DNA from: a virus
Virus record (IMG/VR): IMGVR_UViG_3300022602_000332
Location: 1-27,640 of that record
DNA: 27,640 nucleotides
Reading direction: 5' to 3' (one strand)
The notes under the pieces are model-generated. The model did not search any database and was not told the origin of the DNA. It saw only the letters and a list, made by a program, of their open reading frames with translations. Position 1 is the stretch's first letter. Every line of letters begins with the position of its first letter. Of the stretch, positions 16,301-22,637 are shown in pieces. A program made the position numbers and the translations under genes.

Positions 16301-19026
16301 GTAAAAATTTAGGTATTGAAAAAACAAATCAGTTGCTTAAAGATGCCGGTATTGAAGCCATTGAACAAAAAAATGATAGACGCTACATTGAGCGCGCATA
16401 CATAGATAAAAATCCTGAAATACTTGGCATGAATCTAGAACCTGTAGGCGTTACCAAAGGTTTATTGTTCTCCATAAAGCCTAAATACAACAACGCTGAA
16501 TATGCAAGCATTGGTGCAATAGCTGACAAGTTTATCGCCAAAGAAAAAACTTTCTACGACAAAGTTAAAGCCAATGCCACGGGCTTGGCTTCTGAGACAC
16601 AGTTGGTTGATAGGTTTGCAGGATTTGAGCGCCTAGCCAAGACCATGAATGACCTCAAGGGTCAGCAGATGATGTACTACTTGCGCATGTACGATCAGCG
16701 CATGAACTTTGTAGCCCAATCTGTGGCCAATGGTGCGCTTGGCATTAACGAGAAAACCCGTGCTGATGGTCGCAAAGAGTTTCTTATTGAGAGTAAGACA
16801 GGCCCAAGTCTCAAAGGAACTGTGAACATTCTCAAAGAAGCTACCCCCATCGTGGGCAACGGCGAAGCTGTAAACAGATTGTTTACGCTGTATTTATCTG
16901 CCATTCGTGCCAAAGACAAAGGCTTTGCTACTTTGCACTACGGTAATAACTTGACAGAAGCCGAGCTTAATCAAGCCAAGAAAACAATTGACGATAATAC
17001 AGAACTCAAAGGGATTTTTGATCGTGCGCGAGACGAGTACAACGCGTATAACAGAAACCAGCTAGAGTTTGCGGCTCAAACAGGTGCGTTGTCTAAAGAA
17101 GTAGTTGCGCGCTTATTAAAAGAAAATGATTATATTCCTTGGTATCGCCAACGTAATGGCGTAGCGGAACTCATCATTGGTAATGAAGCCCCCATCAGGG
17201 TTGGAAGTATTGCGGAGCAACCCTATTTGCAAGAACTTGTTGGTGGCGATACGCCAATTTTAGATTTCATGACAAGCTCTGTGCAAAACACAAACATGAT
17301 CGCTGACATGGGGCTACGCAACCTAGCCACTAAGAACGCTGTGTTTGAGCTTGTGGATATGGATTTGGCGCACATTAGTACAAAGAAAATTTCTGGGCCT
17401 GATGTTGTTAAGTTTAAAGTCAATGGCGAAGATCGTTACGCTATGATCGACACTGACAAAGCAGGCGTACCCGCAGACATACTGGTCAAAGGCATGGAAG
17501 GTATTCCTGCACAAATGCCCTTTGCTTTCCGCGTCATGGGCATACCCGCCAGACTGTTGCGTAAGACTGTCACAGCATCCCCCTTGTATGCCGCCAAACA
17601 GTTGTTCCGTGATTCTTTAGCGGCTACTATTTTGTCAGGCGCTGATTTCACACCTGTAATGGGGTCTTTAAAAGAAATCAATAGCGCCACCAAAGCCACC
17701 CTCGAACAACGCGGTATTACTGGCGGTCAAGTATTTACTGGAACAAATGAAGATTTGTCTAAAATACTTAAAGACATTGTGAATGATAAGCCGGGATGGC
17801 TCAATAGCCTGTCCAAGTGGGAAGCCATGTCAATGGAGGCGGATGCTACCACAAGACGCGCTCAATACAACAGCTACATTCAACAAGGTCTTTCTGAGAT
17901 GGAAGCCACGTTGATGTCGTTGGAGTCTATGAACTTCAATAAACGTGGCGCTTCACCAAGCGTGCACATTATTAACTCTTTGATTCCATTCTTTAATGCT
18001 CAGATTCAATCGTTGAACGTGCTGTACAAAGCCATGACGGGCAAGTTGCCCTTCAATGAAAAATTAAAGATTCAAGAAAAGTTGTTGACAAGAGGCGCAA
18101 TGTTGGCCGCTGGTACGCTTGCCTACACCATGATGATGCAAGACGATGAAGCGTATAAAAACGCCACTCCTGATCAAAAGTACAACAACTGGTTTGTGCA
18201 TGTGCCAGGCGTTGACGAGCCTGTGCGTTTGCCAATTCCATTTGAGATTGGGTACATCTTCAAAGCGTTGCCCGAGGCGTTGTACAACACAATGGTCAAC
18301 AAGCATGGTGGCGAAGAAGCTGTCGAAGCCTTTAGCGGGATCATAAAAAATCTGATACCAGGCGGTTCATCCTACGGCATACCGCAGGCTTTGAAACCTG
18401 CAATTGAAGCGGGGCTTGGCAAATCGTTCTACACGGGGCGCGACATACTGACCAAGACAGAACAGAACTTGTTGCCTGAAGATCAGTTTAGAGCGAACAC
18501 GACAGAAGCTGCCAAAGCATTTGGTAAAGCAACTGGCACATCGCCGATCATTATGGAAGAGTTGGTGAGGGGATATACAGGCACGCTGGGTCTTGCGTTC
18601 TTGCAAGCCATAAGCATGGGCGTGCCCAAGGGCAGTACTCCAGAGCAGACCGCAGGGCGGTTGTCGGATTTGCCTGTGGTTGGAGGCGCGTTCCAACCAA
18701 ATGATGCAGGGGGCATCATTAGTAATGTCTACAAGCGCATGGACGATATTAAGAAAATTGCCAACACAGTAGACGAGCGCCTAAGTAAGGGTGAAAAAGC
18801 AGACGCGCTAGACTTGATTCATAGAACAGGCAACGCGTACGCCGCCTCTGAAGTAGCTGACTACTACACAAGCACCATGAAAGACTTAACGTCTTATGAA
18901 AATGCAATCCGTGCTAGCAACATGCCAGCCGAGCAAAAAAGAGAAAAGCTTGACTATGTTAGGCAAATGAAAATTAAGTTTGCCAACAGCGTGCGTGATG
19001 CTACAGATAGAACAGTACCCCGCTAA
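10369..19026 (+). CDS. Giant 2885-residue polyvalent virion protein: zincin, ART-like and LPD-type domains
   Basis: A single open frame with GAGGTG before the start. By eye, residues 1-37 are a small N-terminal module (MPQYSVDIPGKGTFDI). About 100-320 is an Ala/Gly-rich region with a hydrophobic glycine zipper near 135-170. About 320-1500 is mostly charged, Gln/Glu/Lys/Ala-rich coiled coil. About 1500-1720 contains LLHEVGTHIG with His1600, Glu1601 and His1605 plus a later DDELLAY (Glu1660), a pattern of the zincin module in phage polyvalent proteins. About 1725-2015 resembles their ADP-ribosyltransferase module: WHGS (His1729), GTGEG (1744-1748), KGPYVTP (Tyr1764), EYYQ, then KDAGIEAI. About 2036-2885 resembles a large polyvalent-protein-associated domain (probably LPD38), with KRGASPS followed by LIPFFNAQIQ near 2525-2545. 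Placed after the ejection-protein genes, it is probably packaged and injected. Activity of either enzyme module is unproven. Confidence 0.8.
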   Translation: MPQYSVDIPGKGTFDIESPTDLTDAQAYAAVMSHLEPKKETPKEEPKRGLGAAFERGLESYLSPSLTALQGPSAESALAGLERSKQLEENNPSQASLAKVKEAFKKGVLPGIGETVREIPYALAEQAPNLVSMGAGARLGAMAGAPFGGVGALGGAGLGALAGQFLSSYLPQAGGNIEEQAQAQQAAGKPVDINALKAYGTAVPMAAADVGLMHYIGGRGLMGKLLGVPEEAMAKKSAAEVEKLAQEKLLPTLLKGTAKGFAAEVPTEILQDVLQRAQAGEDLTSPDALQGYGETAFQMGLLSPLGALGRISEKSEARGQLATKQAEEQKQQQIQALKDQKAAEAKEEQRKQDPAYMQSFIQNYESLEQQFKDLRKQNKKPNLKEAVPSEIEQYEQNRQQLAEMSKKLSADAKEYQRIRPIYNQIKAQQQAQAQQAQDQRYQQMELEGAQNQPTADTAYYQAPQGTLPGIQAVEQPPTPEKVDTRALYDRLQVLQRAKDAHQAQENEIAASGDMEALGEFFKQKDAVDKAHAETAKQLKEAGGYEPAPEHPSVVAQNEYNKAVEKLQREAKVGTYAYDPAIARKLYPQVAAAKERLEKTVATYGPAPRGEEQQGFDFGPESEFLSPTITTKEQKAARYYKPGAPEAEAEEQALIEEQKRRDEEERQRIAQGREEYALSQEPKQRYERLNEMGRAAEFEGPQMGFNVKPELDTSSAAMGQMQQSLEGIEPGTDLLHTAKEEKPREFRKSPTEPYRGLYASPTEEPDFTPERKQEMRADLERRLASVMSRYEMPQGTYDLLRRAENALAVPNPDTDFMRTLDEQLKEIESGREGMPRKGAALPTQDLQSFPVDKTAVGIRVPKETERPVLRGPSAKPAPLSRESELRDFLRTSEEARGEGPAGTKQMPLFPEEEEKLGTVRANPAQFQRFLNSDKVKKLRLALDKDLNELQKLITVDELKARADALAKQVEAMESVNLEYAQAQRTLRHQRDVGKQRHDINQLRQALVNGVLRRMDLQGKLDELIKARNEIEAQAKANQIGGWDGFDPELYANLEHVQEEYQRAVNEVAEMQGALSTLDGRLKVEEARIKIAKLNPLTTPKEKLAAAKEELNAARVELGEAQKVTNAELVANKAEEGKQRRADEAVAKAKADKIRDEIAKERQKRLEAAYNPATRGVEYPAILDAQRMAKELPANERRPTSDAEEQAIRGNPMKVLGGYRSDVTKLEKKIQQSQTKSKNARLEGLSELRNKADALNKQYKETASSAERAQLLPQLEAAERAYDEEVNKLVDQPITWVGMAKDIRDLAVAINRADRLEARIESGDVEVQGVVPAKQRKAPVKSVKRAEKTVNGIKDKIAVEKDEAKKAKLEERLATAEKFLATAKAEEAQRNTQATKAAQETAGAAKTTEPALTKSEVKKATKQGNTTYTSKGVGEEIQSKIAKEVKTKEIVENDNKYKALKEKKPSELNAMEKAFIQMYEYKYGGKSTGLADKILAEDKKKPQLSRGATPNGLTKAELQKELDKALGEKGFTAQDRFATTDKYGNPTPSKLGIYESVDDFLKTNPEYEGLIPQDAKGFAEGQNAYLFANNIEKGQALGVLLHEVGTHIGFKNFFDAKQYNDLVNTVKGWAKLNDGSIEAKVGRAAMDRVTEANTAAEHVDDELLAYAVEEAVKAGVKPEGMGVLKNWLNKLVQAFKNALAKLGFAPEKLSAGDLVNFAYGCANLELRGTWHGSDAKFTAFDKTKAGTGEGAFDRRFDEYNLGKGPYVTPDKEYGEYYQQAVPFGKASNESGYGRYTYQDYAESLAKVSGATQESSTAELQRMFESNLLHRYLNSLLNDGNLDPTKNKAALSYIDELKNIAAKRKKEAEETLASRQKRKAKPDSIENAQNELKYAERFEKAANTLDVSKIKGLKERPAKGNLYRTLDDIPRKNIYSVNSSFVYGERPALDALLQKYGDAYAKRQVKEDGTYPANGLYYDMRKNLGIEKTNQLLKDAGIEAIEQKNDRRYIERAYIDKNPEILGMNLEPVGVTKGLLFSIKPKYNNAEYASIGAIADKFIAKEKTFYDKVKANATGLASETQLVDRFAGFERLAKTMNDLKGQQMMYYLRMYDQRMNFVAQSVANGALGINEKTRADGRKEFLIESKTGPSLKGTVNILKEATPIVGNGEAVNRLFTLYLSAIRAKDKGFATLHYGNNLTEAELNQAKKTIDDNTELKGIFDRARDEYNAYNRNQLEFAAQTGALSKEVVARLLKENDYIPWYRQRNGVAELIIGNEAPIRVGSIAEQPYLQELVGGDTPILDFMTSSVQNTNMIADMGLRNLATKNAVFELVDMDLAHISTKKISGPDVVKFKVNGEDRYAMIDTDKAGVPADILVKGMEGIPAQMPFAFRVMGIPARLLRKTVTASPLYAAKQLFRDSLAATILSGADFTPVMGSLKEINSATKATLEQRGITGGQVFTGTNEDLSKILKDIVNDKPGWLNSLSKWEAMSMEADATTRRAQYNSYIQQGLSEMEATLMSLESMNFNKRGASPSVHIINSLIPFFNAQIQSLNVLYKAMTGKLPFNEKLKIQEKLLTRGAMLAAGTLAYTMMMQDDEAYKNATPDQKYNNWFVHVPGVDEPVRLPIPFEIGYIFKALPEALYNTMVNKHGGEEAVEAFSGIIKNLIPGGSSYGIPQALKPAIEAGLGKSFYTGRDILTKTEQNLLPEDQFRANTTEAAKAFGKATGTSPIIMEELVRGYTGTLGLAFLQAISMGVPKGSTPEQTAGRLSDLPVVGGAFQPNDAGGIISNVYKRMDDIKKIANTVDERLSKGEKADALDLIHRTGNAYAASEVADYYTSTMKDLTSYENAIRASNMPAEQKREKLDYVRQMKIKFANSVRDATDRTVPR

Positions 19027-19195
19027 GACCGTTCTTAATACCAACTTTGGCTTTGGCGTAGAAGAGGCGGTGCTTTAGCGCTTGTTGGAGACCCTCAGTT
19101 TTGACGGCCTCCGTATCGAGGCAGGGGACAAAGAACCCCTGCCCTCGCTCAAGATGTTTCCAAGGATATCGGATTCGCAGTGGCGATGATGTCAT
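19001..19195 (-). CDS. Small conserved-looking protein, 64 residues, overlapping both neighbours
   Basis: This encodes 64 residues on the - strand with a near-perfect Shine-Dalgarno (GAGGAGGA) about 6 bases before the ATG. The protein reads like a real folded domain: RYPWKHLERGQGFFVPCLD, then a helix, then KVGIKNGLSGVLFYL. It resembles short hypothetical proteins I have seen in phage replication regions, with a Gly-Gln-x-Phe-Phe-Val-Pro core. I know no function for it. It starts inside the last 47 bases of the primase-helicase gene. It also ends 26 bases inside the 3' end of the giant + strand gene, so the two transcription units overlap tail to tail. Composition is basic with two histidines and one cysteine. 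Confidence 0.7.
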   Translation of the reverse strand: MTSSPLRIRYPWKHLERGQGFFVPCLDTEAVKTEGLQQALKHRLFYAKAKVGIKNGLSGVLFYL

Positions 19196-22133
19196 TAGCG
19201 TCCTCCTCGCGACGGCTAATCTTCATAGTACCTACGCGCATTTGTGGGCCGTTGGTCTTGGCCATCATGTCTTTCTTTGGCATGTATGTGACTGTGTAGA
19301 GCTTCTCCATTTGCTTCTTAAAGTCTGTATAACCAAAGCTCATCGAAGAACAGAACGATCTCAAGAGACGCTCTTCAATGTAGAAGTCCTTGCAACCCGG
19401 TGTTACGCCATTCTCTACACGCCCCATGACGTTGGCCTTGGTGGTTGCCCTGTCGATCATGGAGCCGTCACCCATAGCCGCAGACAACCCACCCTTCTCG
19501 CCATAATTAATGATCACAAACTTGCCCCAGTACTCACGAATGAATCCGTTAAGCACGTCCTCGGCACTACGCTTGTTGCCCCTGATGTTGTTGCGCATGT
19601 AGGCAATACGTTTCTTAAGCGCCTCAATGATCTCGTTCATGGGGAACTCAGCAATGTCTGCGTGTTGAGAGTTCATGAGTAGCCCTGCGCTCACCATCGT
19701 GCCAATGCCTGCCATCCAAAAGCGTTCATCGTTGGTCGCGTTAAAGTCTAGGTACATCTGAGTCACAGCGCTTGTCACCATCTTGGCAACGAACGGGGTA
19801 TTATCCACCATGTATTGCGCCAAGAGATGCCCTGCAACCCCGTAGTTGTGAGAGATAGACTTAATGATCTCGATGTCTTCGGGCGACCACTTAAGTTCTT
19901 CATCCATGACAAACTCGATTAAGCGTCTTAACTCACCTTCAGCCGCGTGTTTCCTGTCTCCAGTTAAGGTGTCAACGACGTGGGTATTGGACGACATGAT
20001 TGCTGTGCTCATCCATGTGGACAAGTTCAAGCGCTCCTTGTTAGAGCCTGACTCCATACGCTCCTTGCCTCGGCCTTCAGTCATGTCAAGCAAAAACTCG
20101 GGGAACCACTCAAAGTCGTTGCGGTTCTTGGATGTGATCTCATCCGTTACAAGGGGCAAGCTGTTGAGCAAGCCTAGTCTTTGTTGCATCGCAACAGGAG
20201 AAGTTCCCTTACCCGTACGATAATGAACAGGATGCCCCCATACAGAAGCAGCGCCCTCCAAGGCAAGCGATTTACCTGTACCTGATTCTGTAGAACCGCA
20301 ATGGATTGTCAGCCCGTAGATACCAGTAAAGCGCATAAGCGGTGCACCTGCGCCCATAAGAATGATCGCAAGGTGGTCATACATTTTCTTTCGTATCAAG
20401 AGGTTTACAAAGTTACGGAACGCTTGGAGTTCTCCTGTGGGTTGTGTGTTGTTGACGATGTTCTCCAAGCCTGGCATGGGCACGGCTACTGGCTCTTTGC
20501 CCTTGGAGTAAATCTTTCCTGCAAATACAAAGTCTTCGTTGGCTTGCCAACCATAACTTGCTGGAACTTCGATAGGTGTTTTTTCTGTACTCATTTTTTC
20601 TACGCACGCTCTCACATAGTCTGCTAAGTTTTTATCATTTCCAGACCCAAAGGCGCTCACAATATTTTGTGATGCCAGAGTCTTGACAGTCTCATCCTTG
20701 CTGACCACTACTTTTTGTGGAAGCGTCACAGTCTGTGCGCCTTGTTGTCGTAGTGCAAGCATATGGATTGTGTGTTCATTGCCATTCTTTAGGATGTCTA
20801 CAGGAAACAAATCGTAAGGCAGTATCATGATTTGTTTAACAACCTTGTTGCCATTTGCGTCTAAGTCTTCCTTCTCCATGAAAACCCCACCTCTTTCGCC
20901 ATACGCATAGCCTCTGGGTGTTTCGGGTCTTTTGATTGTGCGGTTCTCCTTTGTGTCTGTAATCTCAATTAGTTTTTCTGTGCGTGTTACTGCGGTGTCT
21001 CTGCCAAGCACCAAGGGATTGGTGATCTTGCCCCAGTGCTTGCATGATGGGCAAACGCCTGGGTTCTCGCTATCCATTTTTATGCAAGGGTAGGGGCCTT
21101 TGATTTGGCTGATCTTGTCGTGCATCCTCTCGTGAGAGTAGGGGTGCATGTCGCTCAACCACACCGATGCTTTCTCTGCGTCTACGCATACCTTAGTCCA
21201 AGACAACAACCCACGCCACAATGGCTCCATACCATCTTCACTAGCGTTGTTGATGTAGTGCTCAAGCTGACCGCACCCTCCGCCTTGCGCTGTGATTTTA
21301 ATAATCTTACCAAACTTGGTTACAGAATTCTCAAAAAGTTTTACAGTCGTGGCGCTAGTAGATGTTGGTGGAGTTCCTTGCAATGCTATGGAATGCGTTG
21401 GCACTGCTTGAGACACCACGTTTTCATACATTGTCCCCACAAGATGCTTGGTTATTATGGCCTTCAAGTCCTCAAAGTTAAACAAGTCGCCTTCATTCAT
21501 GAACCGAACATTGGTGACTTCTCTGACTTGCTTGTTTGCTTTGACCCCTGTGTTGATGGTGGCGGGTACGCGCAAGACTCTAGAAGCATCGCTTGTAATT
21601 GTTGGATCAATGGCCAGCTTCTTTTGAAAGCACAAGCGCTTGAATCCTTCAGCTACAGGCAACCACTCATTTTTGTCTACGGCCTCATGGAAAGGCCAGT
21701 ATGCGTGTACTCCACCGCCCGATGCAACCAACCACGGCTGACCTAAATCACTCAGCCCAATCTCATTGGAAAAATCTATGATCGCTTGAACAGCCAACTT
21801 GGCTGATGCGTACGCCTTTGGTTTAATAAATCCATTCTCATCAGGTATATCTTTAGGATGGTTGCAGTCCACATCCACAGCAATGCACCTGACCATCTGC
21901 ACGTTGGTGGAAGTTCGTGAGTAGTTGGTTTGCTTGTCATTCAACTCATCACCAAACGTGCCAAGCGCAAAATAAACATCGTAGTTCTTTTGCTTCCAGA
22001 GGTTTATTTTCGCTTCGGCTTCTTGTAAAGTATCAACATAAACGTGTTCCTTTTTCTTGGTGAGTTCTACCACGCAATAGCGTCCGTTACCTGGTGGCGG
22101 TAGAACCGCCGCCATAAAATCTAGCGGTTCCAT
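19149..22133 (-). CDS. Primase-helicase (archaeo-eukaryotic-type primase fused to DUF927-like ATPase)
   Basis: This encodes 994 residues. The N-terminal third has primase-polymerase signatures: the metal-binding AVDVDC (Asp87, Asp89), ASGGGVHAYW (138-145, the SGxGxH-type motif) and SDASRVLRVPATIN (181-194). A cysteine cluster follows (Cys350, Cys361, Cys364, with His366), probably zinc-binding. The C-terminal half has a Walker A GSTESGTGKS (613-622) and a Walker B-like LPLVTDEI with Asp664 and Glu665, in the manner of DUF927-type helicases. Such proteins make primers and unwind the replication fork in one polypeptide. GAAGGA precedes the start. It is preceded by the short 61-residue gene, and its end is overlapped by the 64-residue gene. 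Together with the polymerase, helicase and ssDNA-binding genes it gives a nearly self-sufficient replisome. Confidence 0.85.
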   Translation of the reverse strand: MEPLDFMAAVLPPPGNGRYCVVELTKKKEHVYVDTLQEAEAKINLWKQKNYDVYFALGTFGDELNDKQTNYSRTSTNVQMVRCIAVDVDCNHPKDIPDENGFIKPKAYASAKLAVQAIIDFSNEIGLSDLGQPWLVASGGGVHAYWPFHEAVDKNEWLPVAEGFKRLCFQKKLAIDPTITSDASRVLRVPATINTGVKANKQVREVTNVRFMNEGDLFNFEDLKAIITKHLVGTMYENVVSQAVPTHSIALQGTPPTSTSATTVKLFENSVTKFGKIIKITAQGGGCGQLEHYINNASEDGMEPLWRGLLSWTKVCVDAEKASVWLSDMHPYSHERMHDKISQIKGPYPCIKMDSENPGVCPSCKHWGKITNPLVLGRDTAVTRTEKLIEITDTKENRTIKRPETPRGYAYGERGGVFMEKEDLDANGNKVVKQIMILPYDLFPVDILKNGNEHTIHMLALRQQGAQTVTLPQKVVVSKDETVKTLASQNIVSAFGSGNDKNLADYVRACVEKMSTEKTPIEVPASYGWQANEDFVFAGKIYSKGKEPVAVPMPGLENIVNNTQPTGELQAFRNFVNLLIRKKMYDHLAIILMGAGAPLMRFTGIYGLTIHCGSTESGTGKSLALEGAASVWGHPVHYRTGKGTSPVAMQQRLGLLNSLPLVTDEITSKNRNDFEWFPEFLLDMTEGRGKERMESGSNKERLNLSTWMSTAIMSSNTHVVDTLTGDRKHAAEGELRRLIEFVMDEELKWSPEDIEIIKSISHNYGVAGHLLAQYMVDNTPFVAKMVTSAVTQMYLDFNATNDERFWMAGIGTMVSAGLLMNSQHADIAEFPMNEIIEALKKRIAYMRNNIRGNKRSAEDVLNGFIREYWGKFVIINYGEKGGLSAAMGDGSMIDRATTKANVMGRVENGVTPGCKDFYIEERLLRSFCSSMSFGYTDFKKQMEKLYTVTYMPKKDMMAKTNGPQMRVGTMKISRREEDANDIIATANPISLETS

Positions 22134-22148
22134 TCATTTCCTTCGGGT

Positions 22149-22334
22149 TTATTTAAAGAGATCGAGTTGGCCGTTTTGTGGGTAAGGACGCGCGTCTTGC
22201 ACATCGGCTTGCATAAAGCGTTTGAGCAATTCTTTTTGGTAGTCTATGGGCATACCCTCGGGGCGGTACACATAAGTTTCACTGAACCGAATCAACTCAT
22301 CATTGGTTAGGGTTCTAGGTTGTATTCCTGACAT
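22149..22334 (-). CDS. Short phage protein, function unknown
   Basis: This encodes 61 residues when read from the second ATG, which has GGAG 6 bases upstream. An ATG four codons earlier (22346) lacks such a site and would add only MEKN. The sequence is polar (TLTNDELIRFSETYVYRPEG, a basic helix, ending QLDLFK). It shares about 28 bases with the end of the upstream helix-turn-helix gene and lies 15 bases before the primase-helicase gene, so it belongs to the same operon. The terminal QLDLF resembles a clamp-binding peptide (QLxLF), which would fit a replication accessory role, but that is inference from five residues. No other motif is recognised. Confidence 0.6.
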   Translation of the reverse strand: MSGIQPRTLTNDELIRFSETYVYRPEGMPIDYQKELLKRFMQADVQDARPYPQNGQLDLFK

Positions 22335-22585
22335 ATTCTTCTCCATGCTTCGTCTGCTGTTTTTGAGCTAGACATAATTTTTGTTAAAAGTTCAACCCGA
22401 TTCTGATAAGCGACAAACACATCCTTACCCTCAAACCAGTTGTAAACTGTTTGTCGGGTAACGCCAAGTGCGTAAGCGATTTTCGTCACGGGAAAATCCA
22501 AATGAATAGCCCATCGCCCAAGAGTACTACCTAGAGTCTTAGGAGATCGAGCCACAAGGTCTACGATTTTGTCTGAGTATGGCAT
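22307..22585 (-). CDS. Helix-turn-helix DNA-binding protein
   Basis: This encodes 92 residues. Residues 32-52 form a clear helix-turn-helix (PVTKIAYALGVTRQTVYNWF), with the typical Ala in helix 1, Gly-Val in the turn, and the recognition helix RQTVYNW. The flanking helices are short and basic. Proteins of this kind bind DNA as regulators or as replication-associated factors. The gene sits between the ssDNA-binding protein and the short protein, not beside any integrase, so a lysogeny repressor is not indicated. No Shine-Dalgarno lies close to the ATG. The nearest, GGAGGG, is about 25 bases upstream in the loop of an inverted repeat, which may matter for its translation. Confidence 0.75.
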   Translation of the reverse strand: MPYSDKIVDLVARSPKTLGSTLGRWAIHLDFPVTKIAYALGVTRQTVYNWFEGKDVFVAYQNRVELLTKIMSSSKTADEAWRRICQEYNLEP

Positions 22586-22587
22586 TT

Positions 22588-22633
22588 GTTTAGGCGGGGT
22601 ACTCGCTGTATCCCTCCAGCTTTCCCCCTAAAC
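22588..22633 (-). promoter_or_regulatory. Inverted repeat between ssDNA-binding and HTH genes
   Basis: GTTTAGG and its complement CCTAAAC flank a roughly 25-base loop, and the stem is extended by G/C pairs with one bulge. On the transcript the loop contains GGAGGG and the 3' arm ends two bases before the ATG of the helix-turn-helix gene. No U-run follows, so an intrinsic terminator is unlikely. A translational control or RNA-processing element is possible. It was judged by eye only. Confidence 0.35.
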
Positions 22634-22637
22634 TTAA

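Noticed and set aside
19117-19147. GC-rich hairpin (CGAGG-CAGGGG stem) at the convergence of the two gene sets, as a bidirectional terminator
   Set aside because: It lies inside the well-supported 64-residue - strand gene, has a bulge and is not followed by a U-run on either strand.
19101-19682. 193-codon + strand open frame after the giant gene
   Set aside because: It is antisense to the conserved C-terminal part of the primase-helicase, has no plausible protein character and no good start signal.
21105-21746. 213-codon + strand frame opposite the primase-helicase
   Set aside because: It is antisense to the conserved primase motifs, and its translation shows no domain character.
22307-22585. 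HTH protein as a lysogeny repressor
   Set aside because: There is no divergent promoter, integrase or Cro-like partner nearby. The gene is embedded in a replication operon.
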